Source of the DNA: Alphaproteobacteria bacterium
GTDB lineage: Bacteria; Pseudomonadota; Alphaproteobacteria; DSM-16000; Inquilinaceae
Assembly (NCBI GenBank): GCA_009909005.1
Contig: JAAAOG010000064.1
Coordinates: 30,534-94,533, forward strand
Direction: 5' to 3'
Length of the DNA: 64,000 bases
The notes under the pieces are model-generated. The model did no database searches and was not told the origin of the DNA. It saw only the letters and a program-made list of their open reading frames with translations. Positions 26,266-34,694 of this stretch are shown here, piece after piece. A program made the position numbers and the translations under genes. Each line of letters starts with the position of its first letter. Position 1 is the first letter of the stretch.

Positions 26266-28082
26266 AAAAAGGCAGACAGCTTGAAGTGGTGGCGGATCAG
26301 CTCCTTGAACTTCTTCACCACGAACAGCGAATCCTTCAGCAGGTCGCGCTCCAGGCTGGAGAGCTCGTCAAGATAGACCATGTTGTGGCTGCCGGTCTGC
26401 TCCTGGGTCAGCCGCGCCAGCTGGCGGCGCAGCCGCAGCTCCATGAAGAACGAGAACGACTCGATCAGCTCGTTCGAAAAGCCGCGGTCCAGGATGCCGC
26501 GCTCCTGCAGGCGGCGGATGCGCTCAATGGTGCTGGTGTCCGGCACCCGATGCTTCAATGCCATGCTGCGCACGCCATGGACGATCGGGAACAGCCCGCC
26601 CTTCTTGACGTCGATCCCGTCCTTGCGCCCCGAGCGATCGGTGATGAGGTTGAAGAACAGCCCCAGCGGTGTCGGGAAATGATCGATGGCCCGGGCGAAG
26701 CCGGCGAGATAGGCATCGTTGTCGTGCAGCAGGTCGAACATGTACTCCTTCATGTCCGTCAATATGGCGGCGTCGCCGCCGACCGGGACTGCATCCTGGA
26801 AGATCGCCAGGTTGATCGGCGCGTAGTCGTCCTCCGGCATCAGGATCCAGCGCCGCAACTCGCTGCGGTACTGGGTTTCGGTCATGCACCATTGCTGGGT
26901 GCTGATCATGATGCCGCCCGGGCAGCGCGGAAACCCGAAGTCGATCAGGGTCTCGGTGAACTCGTGCCGGAAGGCGTCGAGTTCGGTGAGATAGGCATCG
27001 TCGCGGAGCATGATGCCGTTGTCCTGGTCGGTCTTCATGATCTGCTCGCCGCGGCCTTCGCTGCCCATGACCATCAGGCAGGTATTGGCCTTGATGTTGT
27101 CGGAGGCGAGCAGCATGAACAGCTTGCTCAGGATCTGCCGGGTCAGCTCCGAGACCAGCTGCGAGATGAACCGCACCTTGACGCCGTTATTGTGCATGAT
27201 CCGCACGGTGCGGATGATGTCGCGGCTCGCTTCCTTCAGCTCGGCCTTGGTCTTGGCGGCGTCCACCTGCACGGCCACGATATGGCTGTGGCTGGACAGG
27301 AAGCTGAGCAGGTCGATCTCGTCGAGGATGCCGATGAAGCTGTCCTCGTCCTTGACCACGATCCGGCGCTTGCCGTGCTTGGTCATTTCGATCAGGGCGG
27401 TATAGAGGAAATCGTCCGGATGGACGGTGACGAGGTCGTAATGGGCCACGCTGCCGACCGGTACTGTCGGCGGTTGCCGGCTGAGGATCACCGCCTTCGA
27501 CAGGTTCATGCCGGTGACGATGCCGACATTGTCGCCCTGATTGACCAGGAGCGCGTTCACATGGTGGTCGCGCATCATCTCGCCGGCGTCGTAGAGCGTG
27601 GCCGTCGCATCGATGAATCTCGCCGGGTGGAGATAGGCCTGCTTGACGCGGGCCATCATCATCGCGTTCAGCTCGCGATTGCCCTTGAGCGTCGACAGGG
27701 CTTCCAGCTTGTTGGAAATGTCCTGATAAAAGAACGCCCCGAAACCGGGATTGGCACGGATGAGGTCGAGGACGACCCGGCGCGGGATCATGTAGCTGAT
27801 CATGTCCTCGCGCACGATGAAGCGATGGGCGCTTTCGCCGTCCAGCAGAGCGCGGCAATCGAAGCTCTCGGACGGGCCGCGAATGGCGACCAGTTCGTCG
27901 CCCTCGAACTCCTCGACGAAGCCCTTGATGACGACATAGAGATAGTCGGGCGTCTCGCCCACGCGGATCAGCGTCTCGCCGGTCGGCGTATAGCCGATAT
28001 CGAGAGACTCGCGTAACCGCTCCTGTTCGGCCTTGCTCAGCCGGTTGTAGGGCGGGTCGGAAAAGTCGAACGAGTTGGGCAT
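26262..28082 (-). CDS. Cyclic-nucleotide-binding/CBS/DUF294 nucleotidyltransferase-like protein
   Basis: 606 residues from ATG 28082 (MPNSFDFS); longer readings add Arg-rich non-coding sequence. Domains in order: a cNMP-binding fold (about 15-130), two CBS domains (about 150-280), a DUF294 nucleotidyltransferase-like domain with MVMGSEGRGEQIMKTDQDNG (about 335-365), where the GS and D.D pattern is kept, and a helical DUF294 C-terminal domain (460-606). This build resembles GlnD-type signal proteins and is standard in acetate-permease loci. It may sense adenylate charge and modify a partner. Function is inferred. Confidence 0.85.
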   Translation of the reverse strand: MPNSFDFSDPPYNRLSKAEQERLRESLDIGYTPTGETLIRVGETPDYLYVVIKGFVEEFEGDELVAIRGPSESFDCRALLDGESAHRFIVREDMISYMIPRRVVLDLIRANPGFGAFFYQDISNKLEALSTLKGNRELNAMMMARVKQAYLHPARFIDATATLYDAGEMMRDHHVNALLVNQGDNVGIVTGMNLSKAVILSRQPPTVPVGSVAHYDLVTVHPDDFLYTALIEMTKHGKRRIVVKDEDSFIGILDEIDLLSFLSSHSHIVAVQVDAAKTKAELKEASRDIIRTVRIMHNNGVKVRFISQLVSELTRQILSKLFMLLASDNIKANTCLMVMGSEGRGEQIMKTDQDNGIMLRDDAYLTELDAFRHEFTETLIDFGFPRCPGGIMISTQQWCMTETQYRSELRRWILMPEDDYAPINLAIFQDAVPVGGDAAILTDMKEYMFDLLHDNDAYLAGFARAIDHFPTPLGLFFNLITDRSGRKDGIDVKKGGLFPIVHGVRSMALKHRVPDTSTIERIRRLQERGILDRGFSNELIESFSFFMELRLRRQLARLTQEQTGSHNMVYLDELSSLERDLLKDSLFVVKKFKELIRHHFKLSAFL

Positions 28083-28226
28083 TGCACTCTGTCCAGCGCG
28101 GCGTCGCCGACGGCGACAGGCGGGCCGATCGCCCATCCTGCCGCCGCCATGACGCAGGCGGAATGATTCAGGACAAGCCGCCCGCACCCGCCGGCGCGGG
28201 GCGCCGGAGGGTGCGGACATGCCCGG

Positions 28227-29993
28227 TCAATGCACCGAGGCGCGTTCCGCCCCGATGCCGGTCTGCGACCGGACATACTGTTCTTCGAAGGCCACATGCT
28301 CAGCGAGGGCGACCTCGCTCTTGTCCATCTTCGAGAAGATGTAGATGCCGATGAAGGCGACGGCCATGGAGAACAGCGCCGGCGAGGCGAAGGGGAACAG
28401 TGCGGACTCCGGGTCGAAGCCGAGCACGTCGACCCAGATTGCCCGGCTGAACACCATCAGCACCGCCGCCACGGCGAGCCCGAGATAGCCGCCGACGACC
28501 GCACCGCGTGTCGTCATCTTCGACCAGGACATCGACATCAGCAGCACAGGGAAGTTGCAGCTGGCGGCGATGGTAAAGGCCAGCATCACCATGAAGGCGA
28601 CGTTGATGTTCTCGAACGCAATGCCGAGGAAGATGGCGATGATGCCAAGGCAGATGGTGGCGATCCGCGAGACCCGGATTTCCTCCATTTCGGTTGCCTG
28701 GCCCTTGCGGATGACCGTGGCATAGAGGTCGTGGCTGACCGCCGAGGCGCCGGCCAGGGTCAGGCCGGACACGACCGCCAGGATGGTGGCGAAGGCGACG
28801 GCCGAGATGAAGCCGAGGAACCAGCTGCCGCCCAGGGCATTGGCCAGATGGATGGCCGCCATGTTGTTGCCGCCGATCAGGCCGTTGGGATCGGTTTCCG
28901 CGGCGACCAGGAACTGGCCGATATCGAGGCCCCGCTCGCCCAGCCAGTAGGGCGACAGGAAGACGATGGCGCCGAAGCCGATGATGAAGGTGAGGATGTA
29001 GAAATAGCCGATGAAACCGGTGGCATAGAACACCGACTTCCGCGCCTGCTGGGCGTCCTTCACGGTGAAGAAGCGCATCAGGATGTGCGGCAGGCCGGCC
29101 GTGCCGAACATCAGGGCAAGGCCGACCGACACGGCGTCGATCGGCGACTGGATCAGCCCGCCCGGCGCCATGATATCGTTGCCTCTCACCGGGTCTCCGG
29201 CATTCGGGCCGGTCTCGATGATCCGTGTGGAGACGTCGACCGCGCGACGGAACAGCTCGGCGATGTCGAAGCCGACCAGGACGAGAATCATGACCGCCAT
29301 GAAGGTGGCGCCGGCCAGCAGCAGCACTGCCTTGATGATCTGCACCCAGGTCGTGGCCAGCATGCCGCCGAGAGCGACGTACAGGATCATCAGCGTGCCG
29401 ATGATCAGCACTGCCACCGAATAGGGCAGGCCGAAGAGCAGCTGGATCAGCTTGCCCGAGCCGACCATCTGGGCGATCAGATAAAAGATGACCGTCAGCA
29501 GGCCGCCGGTGGCCGCCAGGCTGCGGACCGGCTTCTGCTGGAAGCGGTAGCAGGCAACGTCCGCAAAGGTGTATTTGCCGAGATTGCGCAGCCGCTCGGC
29601 GATCAGGAACAGGATCACCGGCCAGCCGACCAGAAAGCCCATCGAGAAGATCAGGCCGTCATAGCCGTAGAGGAAGACCAGCCCGGAAATGCCGAGGAAC
29701 GAGGCCGCCGACATGTAGTCGCCGGCGATCGCCAGGCCGTTCTGGAAACCGGTGATGCCGCCGCCGGCGGCATAGAAGTCGGCCGCCGATTTCGTCCGCC
29801 GCGCCGCCCAGTAGGTGATACCGAGCGTGCCGCCGACAAAGATCAGGAACATGATGACGGCGTTGACGTTGAACTCCTGCTGCTGAACGTCGCCGCCGAG
29901 ATCGGCGCCGGCAGCCAGCAGCTCCTGTGCCGCGAATATGGCGATCGTCGCCACCAACGCGGCACCTGCAAAGAGAAGCGTTCGCGGCATCAT
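28227..29993 (-). CDS. actP: Cation/acetate symporter ActP
   Basis: SLC5/SSF transporter of 588 residues with about 13 helices. ActP imports acetate and related short monocarboxylates with sodium or protons. Family marks: [20 protein letters not shown] near the first helices, [37 protein letters not shown], and [17 protein letters not shown]. It starts with ATG ATG and overlaps the DUF485 gene upstream by 4 bases, so both are translated together. The 144 bases after its stop before the DUF294 gene show no terminator that I can find. Confidence 0.92.
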   Translation of the reverse strand: MMPRTLLFAGAALVATIAIFAAQELLAAGADLGGDVQQQEFNVNAVIMFLIFVGGTLGITYWAARRTKSAADFYAAGGGITGFQNGLAIAGDYMSAASFLGISGLVFLYGYDGLIFSMGFLVGWPVILFLIAERLRNLGKYTFADVACYRFQQKPVRSLAATGGLLTVIFYLIAQMVGSGKLIQLLFGLPYSVAVLIIGTLMILYVALGGMLATTWVQIIKAVLLLAGATFMAVMILVLVGFDIAELFRRAVDVSTRIIETGPNAGDPVRGNDIMAPGGLIQSPIDAVSVGLALMFGTAGLPHILMRFFTVKDAQQARKSVFYATGFIGYFYILTFIIGFGAIVFLSPYWLGERGLDIGQFLVAAETDPNGLIGGNNMAAIHLANALGGSWFLGFISAVAFATILAVVSGLTLAGASAVSHDLYATVIRKGQATEMEEIRVSRIATICLGIIAIFLGIAFENINVAFMVMLAFTIAASCNFPVLLMSMSWSKMTTRGAVVGGYLGLAVAAVLMVFSRAIWVDVLGFDPESALFPFASPALFSMAVAFIGIYIFSKMDKSEVALAEHVAFEEQYVRSQTGIGAERASVH

Positions 29994-30298
29994 TTCGTTT
30001 CCTCGATGATCTGCTTGGTCAGGCGGTCGAACAGCGTATTCGCCTTGGCAACGTAGATGCCGGTCAGGGCAAAGGCGGAGAAAATCACCAGCAGACCGAC
30101 CGGGATGCCGTAGGTGATCACCGAATCGCCGATCGGCGTGCCGAGAAGGTCGGGGGCGAAGGCGACGGCAAGGATGAAGGCAAAATAGATGGCCATCATC
30201 ACCACCGAGAGAACATTGGCAAAGCCGGCCCGGGCCTTGATCAGCTGTTCGAATTTCGGGTTCTCTCGAATTTTCCTAACGCTTTCGGGAGGTCTCAT
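29990..30298 (-). CDS. DUF485 membrane protein (YjcH-like)
   Basis: 102-residue protein with two membrane helices (about 28-48 and 60-82) and the family opening [25 protein letters not shown]485 proteins sit directly before actP in most proteobacteria and are thought to assist the symporter. It overlaps actP by ATGA and begins the operon. Confidence 0.9.
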   Translation of the reverse strand: MRPPESVRKIRENPKFEQLIKARAGFANVLSVVMMAIYFAFILAVAFAPDLLGTPIGDSVITYGIPVGLLVIFSAFALTGIYVAKANTLFDRLTKQIIEETK

Positions 30299-30801
30299 CG
30301 AGGCGTGTCCTCTTGCGCACGGCCCGGCTATGGCGGGCGGTCCTGGGAGTGTGTGTCGCGAGGGGGTCGGCGCCTGTGCCTCGGGACCGCCCGGAAACGG
30401 CCTGTCCGCAGCAGGCGAACCGCGTCACGCCATCCGCAATGATAGACGGATGGACAGTTTCGCGGCTGCACCAGGGTATTTGATGGGTATCTCAACTAGA
30501 AGCGCCGGGCCTCGACAAGAAACCCTAACGCGGCTCAGGTTTTTGGCCTGGCGCAACCCCTCGCCGATGGCGTCACACTTGGGCAGAAGTCACCCTTGAT
30601 TGGCTTGACGCATATCAACACGAGGGGATTTTTAAGACTTGCATTCAAACGACAGAGATCGATCTCTGCCGCGAATCGCCTTCATTTGTCACATTACTGC
30701 GTCAAAAAACAACAAACAGAAATTTTTGTTCAATTGGTTTCAGCTGTCCGGTATCCGGCCACGCGCGCGGCGCGACCGGACCGGAGCCGGGCCGGCGGCG
30801 G
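30299..30801. other. Non-coding control region upstream of DUF485-actP
   Basis: 503 bases without a gene, falling from GC-rich next to DUF485 to AT-rich near 30600-30740. It contains an FNR-like site (separate entry) and an AT-rich dyad, ACA-G-AAATTT-T-TGT, at 30716-30729. No terminator of the acetyltransferase's neighbours and no clear sigma-54 site were found. Confidence 0.6.
30605..30618. promoter_or_regulatory. FNR/FixK-like binding site
   Basis: TTGACGCATATCAA matches the FNR-family consensus TTGAT-N4-ATCAA at nine of ten defined bases. It lies 307 bases before the DUF485 start, in the only sizeable intergenic region ahead of the actP operon, so oxygen- or redox-linked control of acetate uptake is possible. 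Confidence 0.4.
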
Positions 30802-31383
30802 TCAGGCGACCGCGCGGCTGCGGGCGAAGGGTTCCAGGGCCTGATGCCAATAGGCCATCGCCATCAGCGCCAGGGCGGCCTCGTCGTCGAGGATTTCCTG
30901 CCAGAAGGATTGCGGCGTCGGCGGCGCCAGGGTCATGCCGGCGGTCATATCCGACTCGTCGGCCGCCAGGGCAGCGGCGAAGCGGCTGGCGATGCGGCGG
31001 ATCCGGTAATTGTCGCGCAGGCAGATCATGCCGACGTCATGCAGGCCGCGATTGCGGGCGACGGTCAGGGCCCGGCGGACGAGATCGGCGCCCAGCCCCT
31101 GGCCCTGGAACGGGCCTTCGACCGAGAGGGCGAGCTCCGCCCCGTCGAGCCAATGCTGCGGCTCGGCGTGCAGCTCGGCGGCGGCGCGCAGCACGCCGTC
31201 GATAAACGCGCCGAACAGCCAGACCGCCGGCGCCGCCCGCAGCCGCCGGCAGTGCCGGACGATCCCCTCGTCGGTGATGCCGGCATGGAAGCGGGCGGCG
31301 CGGTCGTGATGGTCCAGGCGCAGCAGATGGGCCTCGTAGAGGTCGATTTCCGCATGCGCCAGCTTGCGCGTGACGACGAACAT
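30802..31383 (-). CDS. GNAT family N-acetyltransferase
   Basis: 193 residues. The acetyl-CoA pyrophosphate-binding loop is QGQGLGADLVRRAL (about 94-107), preceded by the usual beta 4 strand (AELALSVEGPFQ) and followed by NRGLHDVGMICLRDNYRIRRIA. The substrate is unknown; the C-terminal 60 residues are outside the core. ATG 31383 is chosen because AAGGAG sits 10 bases upstream; the GTG at 31395 would touch that site. It lies 500 bases upstream of the actP operon on the same strand, a suggestive but unproven link to acetyl metabolism. Confidence 0.75.
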   Translation of the reverse strand: MFVVTRKLAHAEIDLYEAHLLRLDHHDRAARFHAGITDEGIVRHCRRLRAAPAVWLFGAFIDGVLRAAAELHAEPQHWLDGAELALSVEGPFQGQGLGADLVRRALTVARNRGLHDVGMICLRDNYRIRRIASRFAAALAADESDMTAGMTLAPPTPQSFWQEILDDEAALALMAMAYWHQALEPFARSRAVA

Positions 31384-31494
31384 CGGTCCGGTCACTCCTT
31401 CCTGTCTTCGGCGCGCAGCTTCCGGTCGGGCGGGCGCGCGCTCGGTTTGTCTGGTATGAGGGGGCTTCGGGCCCTTATGGCCGGCGGGTACCGG

Positions 31495-31746
31495 TCAATG
31501 CGGAATGCCCCGGATGAAGTTGTGGTGGTGCAGGAACCGCCCGAACTCGAGCGAGCGCCCATACAGCCAGTGCGTTATGCGGAACCCCAGGTCCTGATGC
31601 ATCGCCGCCTGGCGCGCGTCGCGCAATCGCCGCGCCCGAGCGAGCACACGCCCAGTGATCAACGGATCCAGCTCGAGATGAAAGGGACCGTAATCGGATG
31701 GGCCGTCCGTTCTGTCGGCGGCGGGTCGGGTCGTGTCGTCCAACAT
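31495..31746 (-). CDS. Small conserved-looking protein of unknown function
   Basis: 83 residues with a strong AGGAGGT site before ATG 31746. The N-terminal 25 are Asp/Pro-rich; the rest is amphipathic and basic with aromatic residues near the end (FRITHWLYGRSLEFGRFLHHH). No signal peptide or membrane segment is present. The last 20 residues with GRSLEF and several His look structured. I do not recognise the family. It is about 275 bases after the TAXI gene and 111 bases ahead of the acetyltransferase on the same strand. Confidence 0.6.
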   Translation of the reverse strand: MLDDTTRPAADRTDGPSDYGPFHLELDPLITGRVLARARRLRDARQAAMHQDLGFRITHWLYGRSLEFGRFLHHHNFIRGIPH

Positions 31747-32021
31747 CGGATAACCTCCTGTCTCGCGGAGGGCATCCTCCCCTTCTGGCCGTTTTCCCGG
31801 CCGGGCTGCTTGTCTTGCTGCAGCGCAGTATGTGACTGATTTAGTTAACGAGGTATAGCAATTGTAGAGCTTGTGGCTGCAGACCAGCCATGCACAAAAT
31901 GCTGTCCCCGCCCCTGGGCAGCCTTCTGTCGAGAAATTCGCTGAAACAGCAATTGTTGCCTTTGCACCTTTACGACCGGCGCAAGGAAACGCCGGAAGCC
32001 GGAAGGCAAGGCTTGATCCGG

Positions 32022-33092
32022 TTATTTGATCTCTGCGTCGGCAGCGCTGACGAGTCCCACGTCCCGGTAATAGCGCAAAGCTCCAGGGTGCAGCGGAATG
32101 GCGACACCGCGCAGGGCATTTTCGATGCCGATCTCCCGGCCGCGCGGATGGCCATTGCGCAGCGCCGCCTGTGTCGCGGGATGCCACAACGCCGCGGTCA
32201 GCCCGTAAATCGTTTCCTCATCGACATTGGCCGAGGTCACCCACATCGCTCCGACGGCCAGGGTCGGCACCGGGTCGACGTCGGGATAGCCGTCGGCCGG
32301 CAGGGTCGCCATGGTAAAGAACGGAATCCGGGCCACCAGCGCCTCGGCGACCGGATCGTCGAAGGCGACCAGCCGAATCGGCATGCGCCGGGCAAGGTCC
32401 TCCACCGCCACCAGCGGGACGCCGCCGACGAAGACGAAGGCATCGAGCGTGCCTTCCAGCATGGCGTCACTCGCCGGCGCGGGCGCCAGATAGAACGGAT
32501 CGAGATCCGCCTCGCTCAGCCCATACGCCTCCAGCACCAGGCGGGCATCGATCAGCGTGCCCGAGCCCTCGTCGCCCAGGGCGACGCGCCGGCCGCGAAG
32601 ATCGGCCACGGTCTCGACCGGACTATCGGCCGGCACGACGACATGGATCAACTCGTTGTAGAGGTGGGCGATCGCCCGCAGATCGGCGATCGGCCCATCC
32701 TCGGCGTACAGCCCCGTACCGGTGTACGCCCAGGTGACGATATCGGCCTGACTGAAGCCGGAATCGATGGTGCCGTCCCGGATATTGGCGATGTTCTCGA
32801 CCGAACCGGAACTCGCCTGGGCGACCGCAATCAGGCCCGGCACGCCGCAACTGCCGCCCAGCTCGCAGGGCGGCGCTCCGGGCGGGCCGGACACGGCATT
32901 GGCCAGGATCGCGCCGATGGGGAAATAGGTGCCGGCGGTGGTGCCGGTGCCGATGCGAAAGAAGCGGAGGTCCTGCGCCGCCGCGCCCGCCGGCGCGAGC
33001 GCCAGGGCCAGCGCCGCCAGCAGGACAGAGACGGCGAGCCGTGGCCCGAGCATGCGCTCCGCCATCGGTCGCCAGCCCGGTCGCGTGCTCAT
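32022..33092 (-). CDS. TAXI family TRAP-type solute-binding protein
   Basis: 356 residues with a signal peptide (about 1-39, ending APAGAAAQD). The TAXI hallmark FRIGTGTTAGTYFPIGAILANAVS follows in two steps (45-70), with SSGSVENIANI and GFSQADIVTWAYTG further on. Known TAXI proteins bind glutamate or other carboxylates and feed a fused DctQM permease. No TRAP permease gene is in the window, so this is an orphan or works with a distant transporter. ATG 33092 has GGGGAGG upstream. The gene follows the MFS transporter by 74 bases on the same strand. Confidence 0.87.
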   Translation of the reverse strand: MSTRPGWRPMAERMLGPRLAVSVLLAALALALAPAGAAAQDLRFFRIGTGTTAGTYFPIGAILANAVSGPPGAPPCELGGSCGVPGLIAVAQASSGSVENIANIRDGTIDSGFSQADIVTWAYTGTGLYAEDGPIADLRAIAHLYNELIHVVVPADSPVETVADLRGRRVALGDEGSGTLIDARLVLEAYGLSEADLDPFYLAPAPASDAMLEGTLDAFVFVGGVPLVAVEDLARRMPIRLVAFDDPVAEALVARIPFFTMATLPADGYPDVDPVPTLAVGAMWVTSANVDEETIYGLTAALWHPATQAALRNGHPRGREIGIENALRGVAIPLHPGALRYYRDVGLVSAADAEIK

Positions 33093-33166
33093 GACCGCCT
33101 CCCCTATGCTGTCGCTATCGAGTAAGTGGGGGCAGAGCGCCGCGATCGCCACCTCTTCGGGCCGGG

Positions 33167-34429
33167 TCACGGCGGCAGGTCGAGCGACATCTGCTCGTCT
33201 TCGGCGCGCGGGTCGAGCACCTCCGCCTGCATCGTGGTCTGCGGCACGGCGACGAAGCTGGCCTGCTCCTCGTTCGGCACCGGCGGCCGGCGGGTCATCC
33301 GCCAGGCGGTGAAGAGTGCCAGCGCCAGCGACACCAGCGCGAACTGATAGAACAGCCCCTGCGGCCCGGCCAGGCTCATGGCCAGCGAGCCGGTGACCGA
33401 ACCCAAGGCCGCCCCGGTGCCGAAGCACAGCAGCAGGCCGCCCGAGGCCGGCACCAGTTCCTGCGGGTCGAGATGGTCATTGGCATGCGCCAGGCTCAGC
33501 GGATAGAGGGTGTACGCGACCCCGCCCTGTACCGCCAGGATGCCGAGCAGCAGCAATCTCATGTCGGCCGGCGCCAGCGTGACCAGATAGCTGAACAGGG
33601 CCAGGGCAAGACAGACGAAGAAGATCACCTGCCGCCGGTCGAAGCGGTCGGAGAGCCGCCCGATCGGGATCTGCAACAGCAGGCCGCCCAGGACATTGAT
33701 CATCAGAAAGGTGGCGACCCAGGTGGCGCTGGGATCGAACGTACGCGCGTACACCGGGCCGATGGCAAAGAAGGCACCGTTGATCAGGCCCGCCACCGTA
33801 CAGCCGGCCACACCGAGCGGCGAGATGCCGATCAGGCGGCCCAGCATGAAGCGCTCGTCGACCAGCTCCGACGGCGTCCGGACCCGGGACAACGCCAGCG
33901 GCACCAGCGACAGGGCCGCCAGCATTGCCACCAGGCTGAACAGCTCATAGCCCGACGGGTCGGTGACCGTGAGCAGGAACTGGGCCGCCCCGAAGGCGCC
34001 GAACGTGACGATCATATAGACCGACATCACCTGGCCGCGCATTGGACTCGGCGCCATGGCGTTCAGCCAGCTCTCGGTGATGGTGAACATCGCCGCCATG
34101 CACAGCCCGCAAAGGACCCGCAGGACAGCCCAGAGCACCGGGTCGACCAGCAGCGGATGCGCCAGCGCCATGGCCGCGACGATCGCCGCGAAGGCCGCAA
34201 AGGCGCGGATATGGCCGACCTGGCGAATGATCCTGGGGCAGATCAGGGCGCCGATCACCCAGCCGACCGAATAGCAGGCCATGACGAGGCCGATCGCGTC
34301 GACGCGGACGCCGTCCAGGTCGAGGCGGACGGACAGCAAAGTCCCGAACAGCCCGTTGGCGCCGATGAAAAAGCTGGCGCTGAGCAGGACGGGAGCGATG
34401 AGCAGAAGGACGCCGCGCAGCGAGGACAC
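33167..34429 (-). CDS. MFS transporter
   Basis: 420 residues with 12 predicted helices. The cytoplasmic loop 2-3 region is RIIRQVGHIRAFA and loop 8-9 reads IPIGRLSDRFDRRQV, the family's DRxGRR-type signature. TESWLNAMAPSPMRGQVMSVYM is typical of the YcaD/UMF-like MFS subfamily. Substrate unknown. The C-terminal 50 residues are cytoplasmic, acidic and outside the transport core (ending EDEQMSLDLPP). It is the first gene of a possible pair with the TAXI protein. Confidence 0.85.
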   Translation of the reverse strand: MSSLRGVLLLIAPVLLSASFFIGANGLFGTLLSVRLDLDGVRVDAIGLVMACYSVGWVIGALICPRIIRQVGHIRAFAAFAAIVAAMALAHPLLVDPVLWAVLRVLCGLCMAAMFTITESWLNAMAPSPMRGQVMSVYMIVTFGAFGAAQFLLTVTDPSGYELFSLVAMLAALSLVPLALSRVRTPSELVDERFMLGRLIGISPLGVAGCTVAGLINGAFFAIGPVYARTFDPSATWVATFLMINVLGGLLLQIPIGRLSDRFDRRQVIFFVCLALALFSYLVTLAPADMRLLLLGILAVQGGVAYTLYPLSLAHANDHLDPQELVPASGGLLLCFGTGAALGSVTGSLAMSLAGPQGLFYQFALVSLALALFTAWRMTRRPPVPNEEQASFVAVPQTTMQAEVLDPRAEDEQMSLDLPP

Positions 34430-34509
34430 GGTTCAAACGGGCTCCGATAGGGCGGCCGGGCCGGGCGGGCGCGCCGGCGAGCGACTCCCCCACCCTGCGC
34501 CTCCGCCGC

Positions 34510-34542
34510 TTGACCCGGACACGACATGAACATAAAGTGAAC
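34510..34542 (+). promoter_or_regulatory. Promoter with overlapping LexA (SOS) box before nrdJ
   Basis: TTGACC (34510-34515), a 17-base spacer and TAAAGT (34533-34538) make a reasonable sigma-70 promoter. Across the -10 lies GAACATAAAGTGAAC (34528-34542), an exact match to the alphaproteobacterial LexA site GAAC-N7-GAAC. Repressor bound there would block RNA polymerase. The nrdJ start is 152 bases downstream of the box. The remaining leader (34543-34694) can form a CCTTGG/CCAAGG stem, but I see no riboswitch. Confidence 0.65.
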
Positions 34543-34694
34543 GACGAGACCGGGGAGACGACCCTTGGCTTTGGCGGCGGCAACGATCATCTTAGCCCCA
34601 AGGCGTTGTCGCGCCCCCCGGATTTTGTTGAGCCGGCGCCCCGGGGACCAATCCGAGCCCCATCCGGCACCCTTTGCCCTGCGATCCTGCCGCT

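Noticed and set aside
30440..30600. Sigma-54 promoter for actP
   Set aside because: A GCAA...CGCC string near 30551 lacks the second half of the -24/-12 consensus.
34543..34694. Possible cobalamin riboswitch before nrdJ
   Set aside because: A GGAGAC string resembles part of the B12 box, but the flanking bases and the other conserved blocks (GCCACTG and the 5' core) are missing, and the predicted transcript start leaves too little leader.
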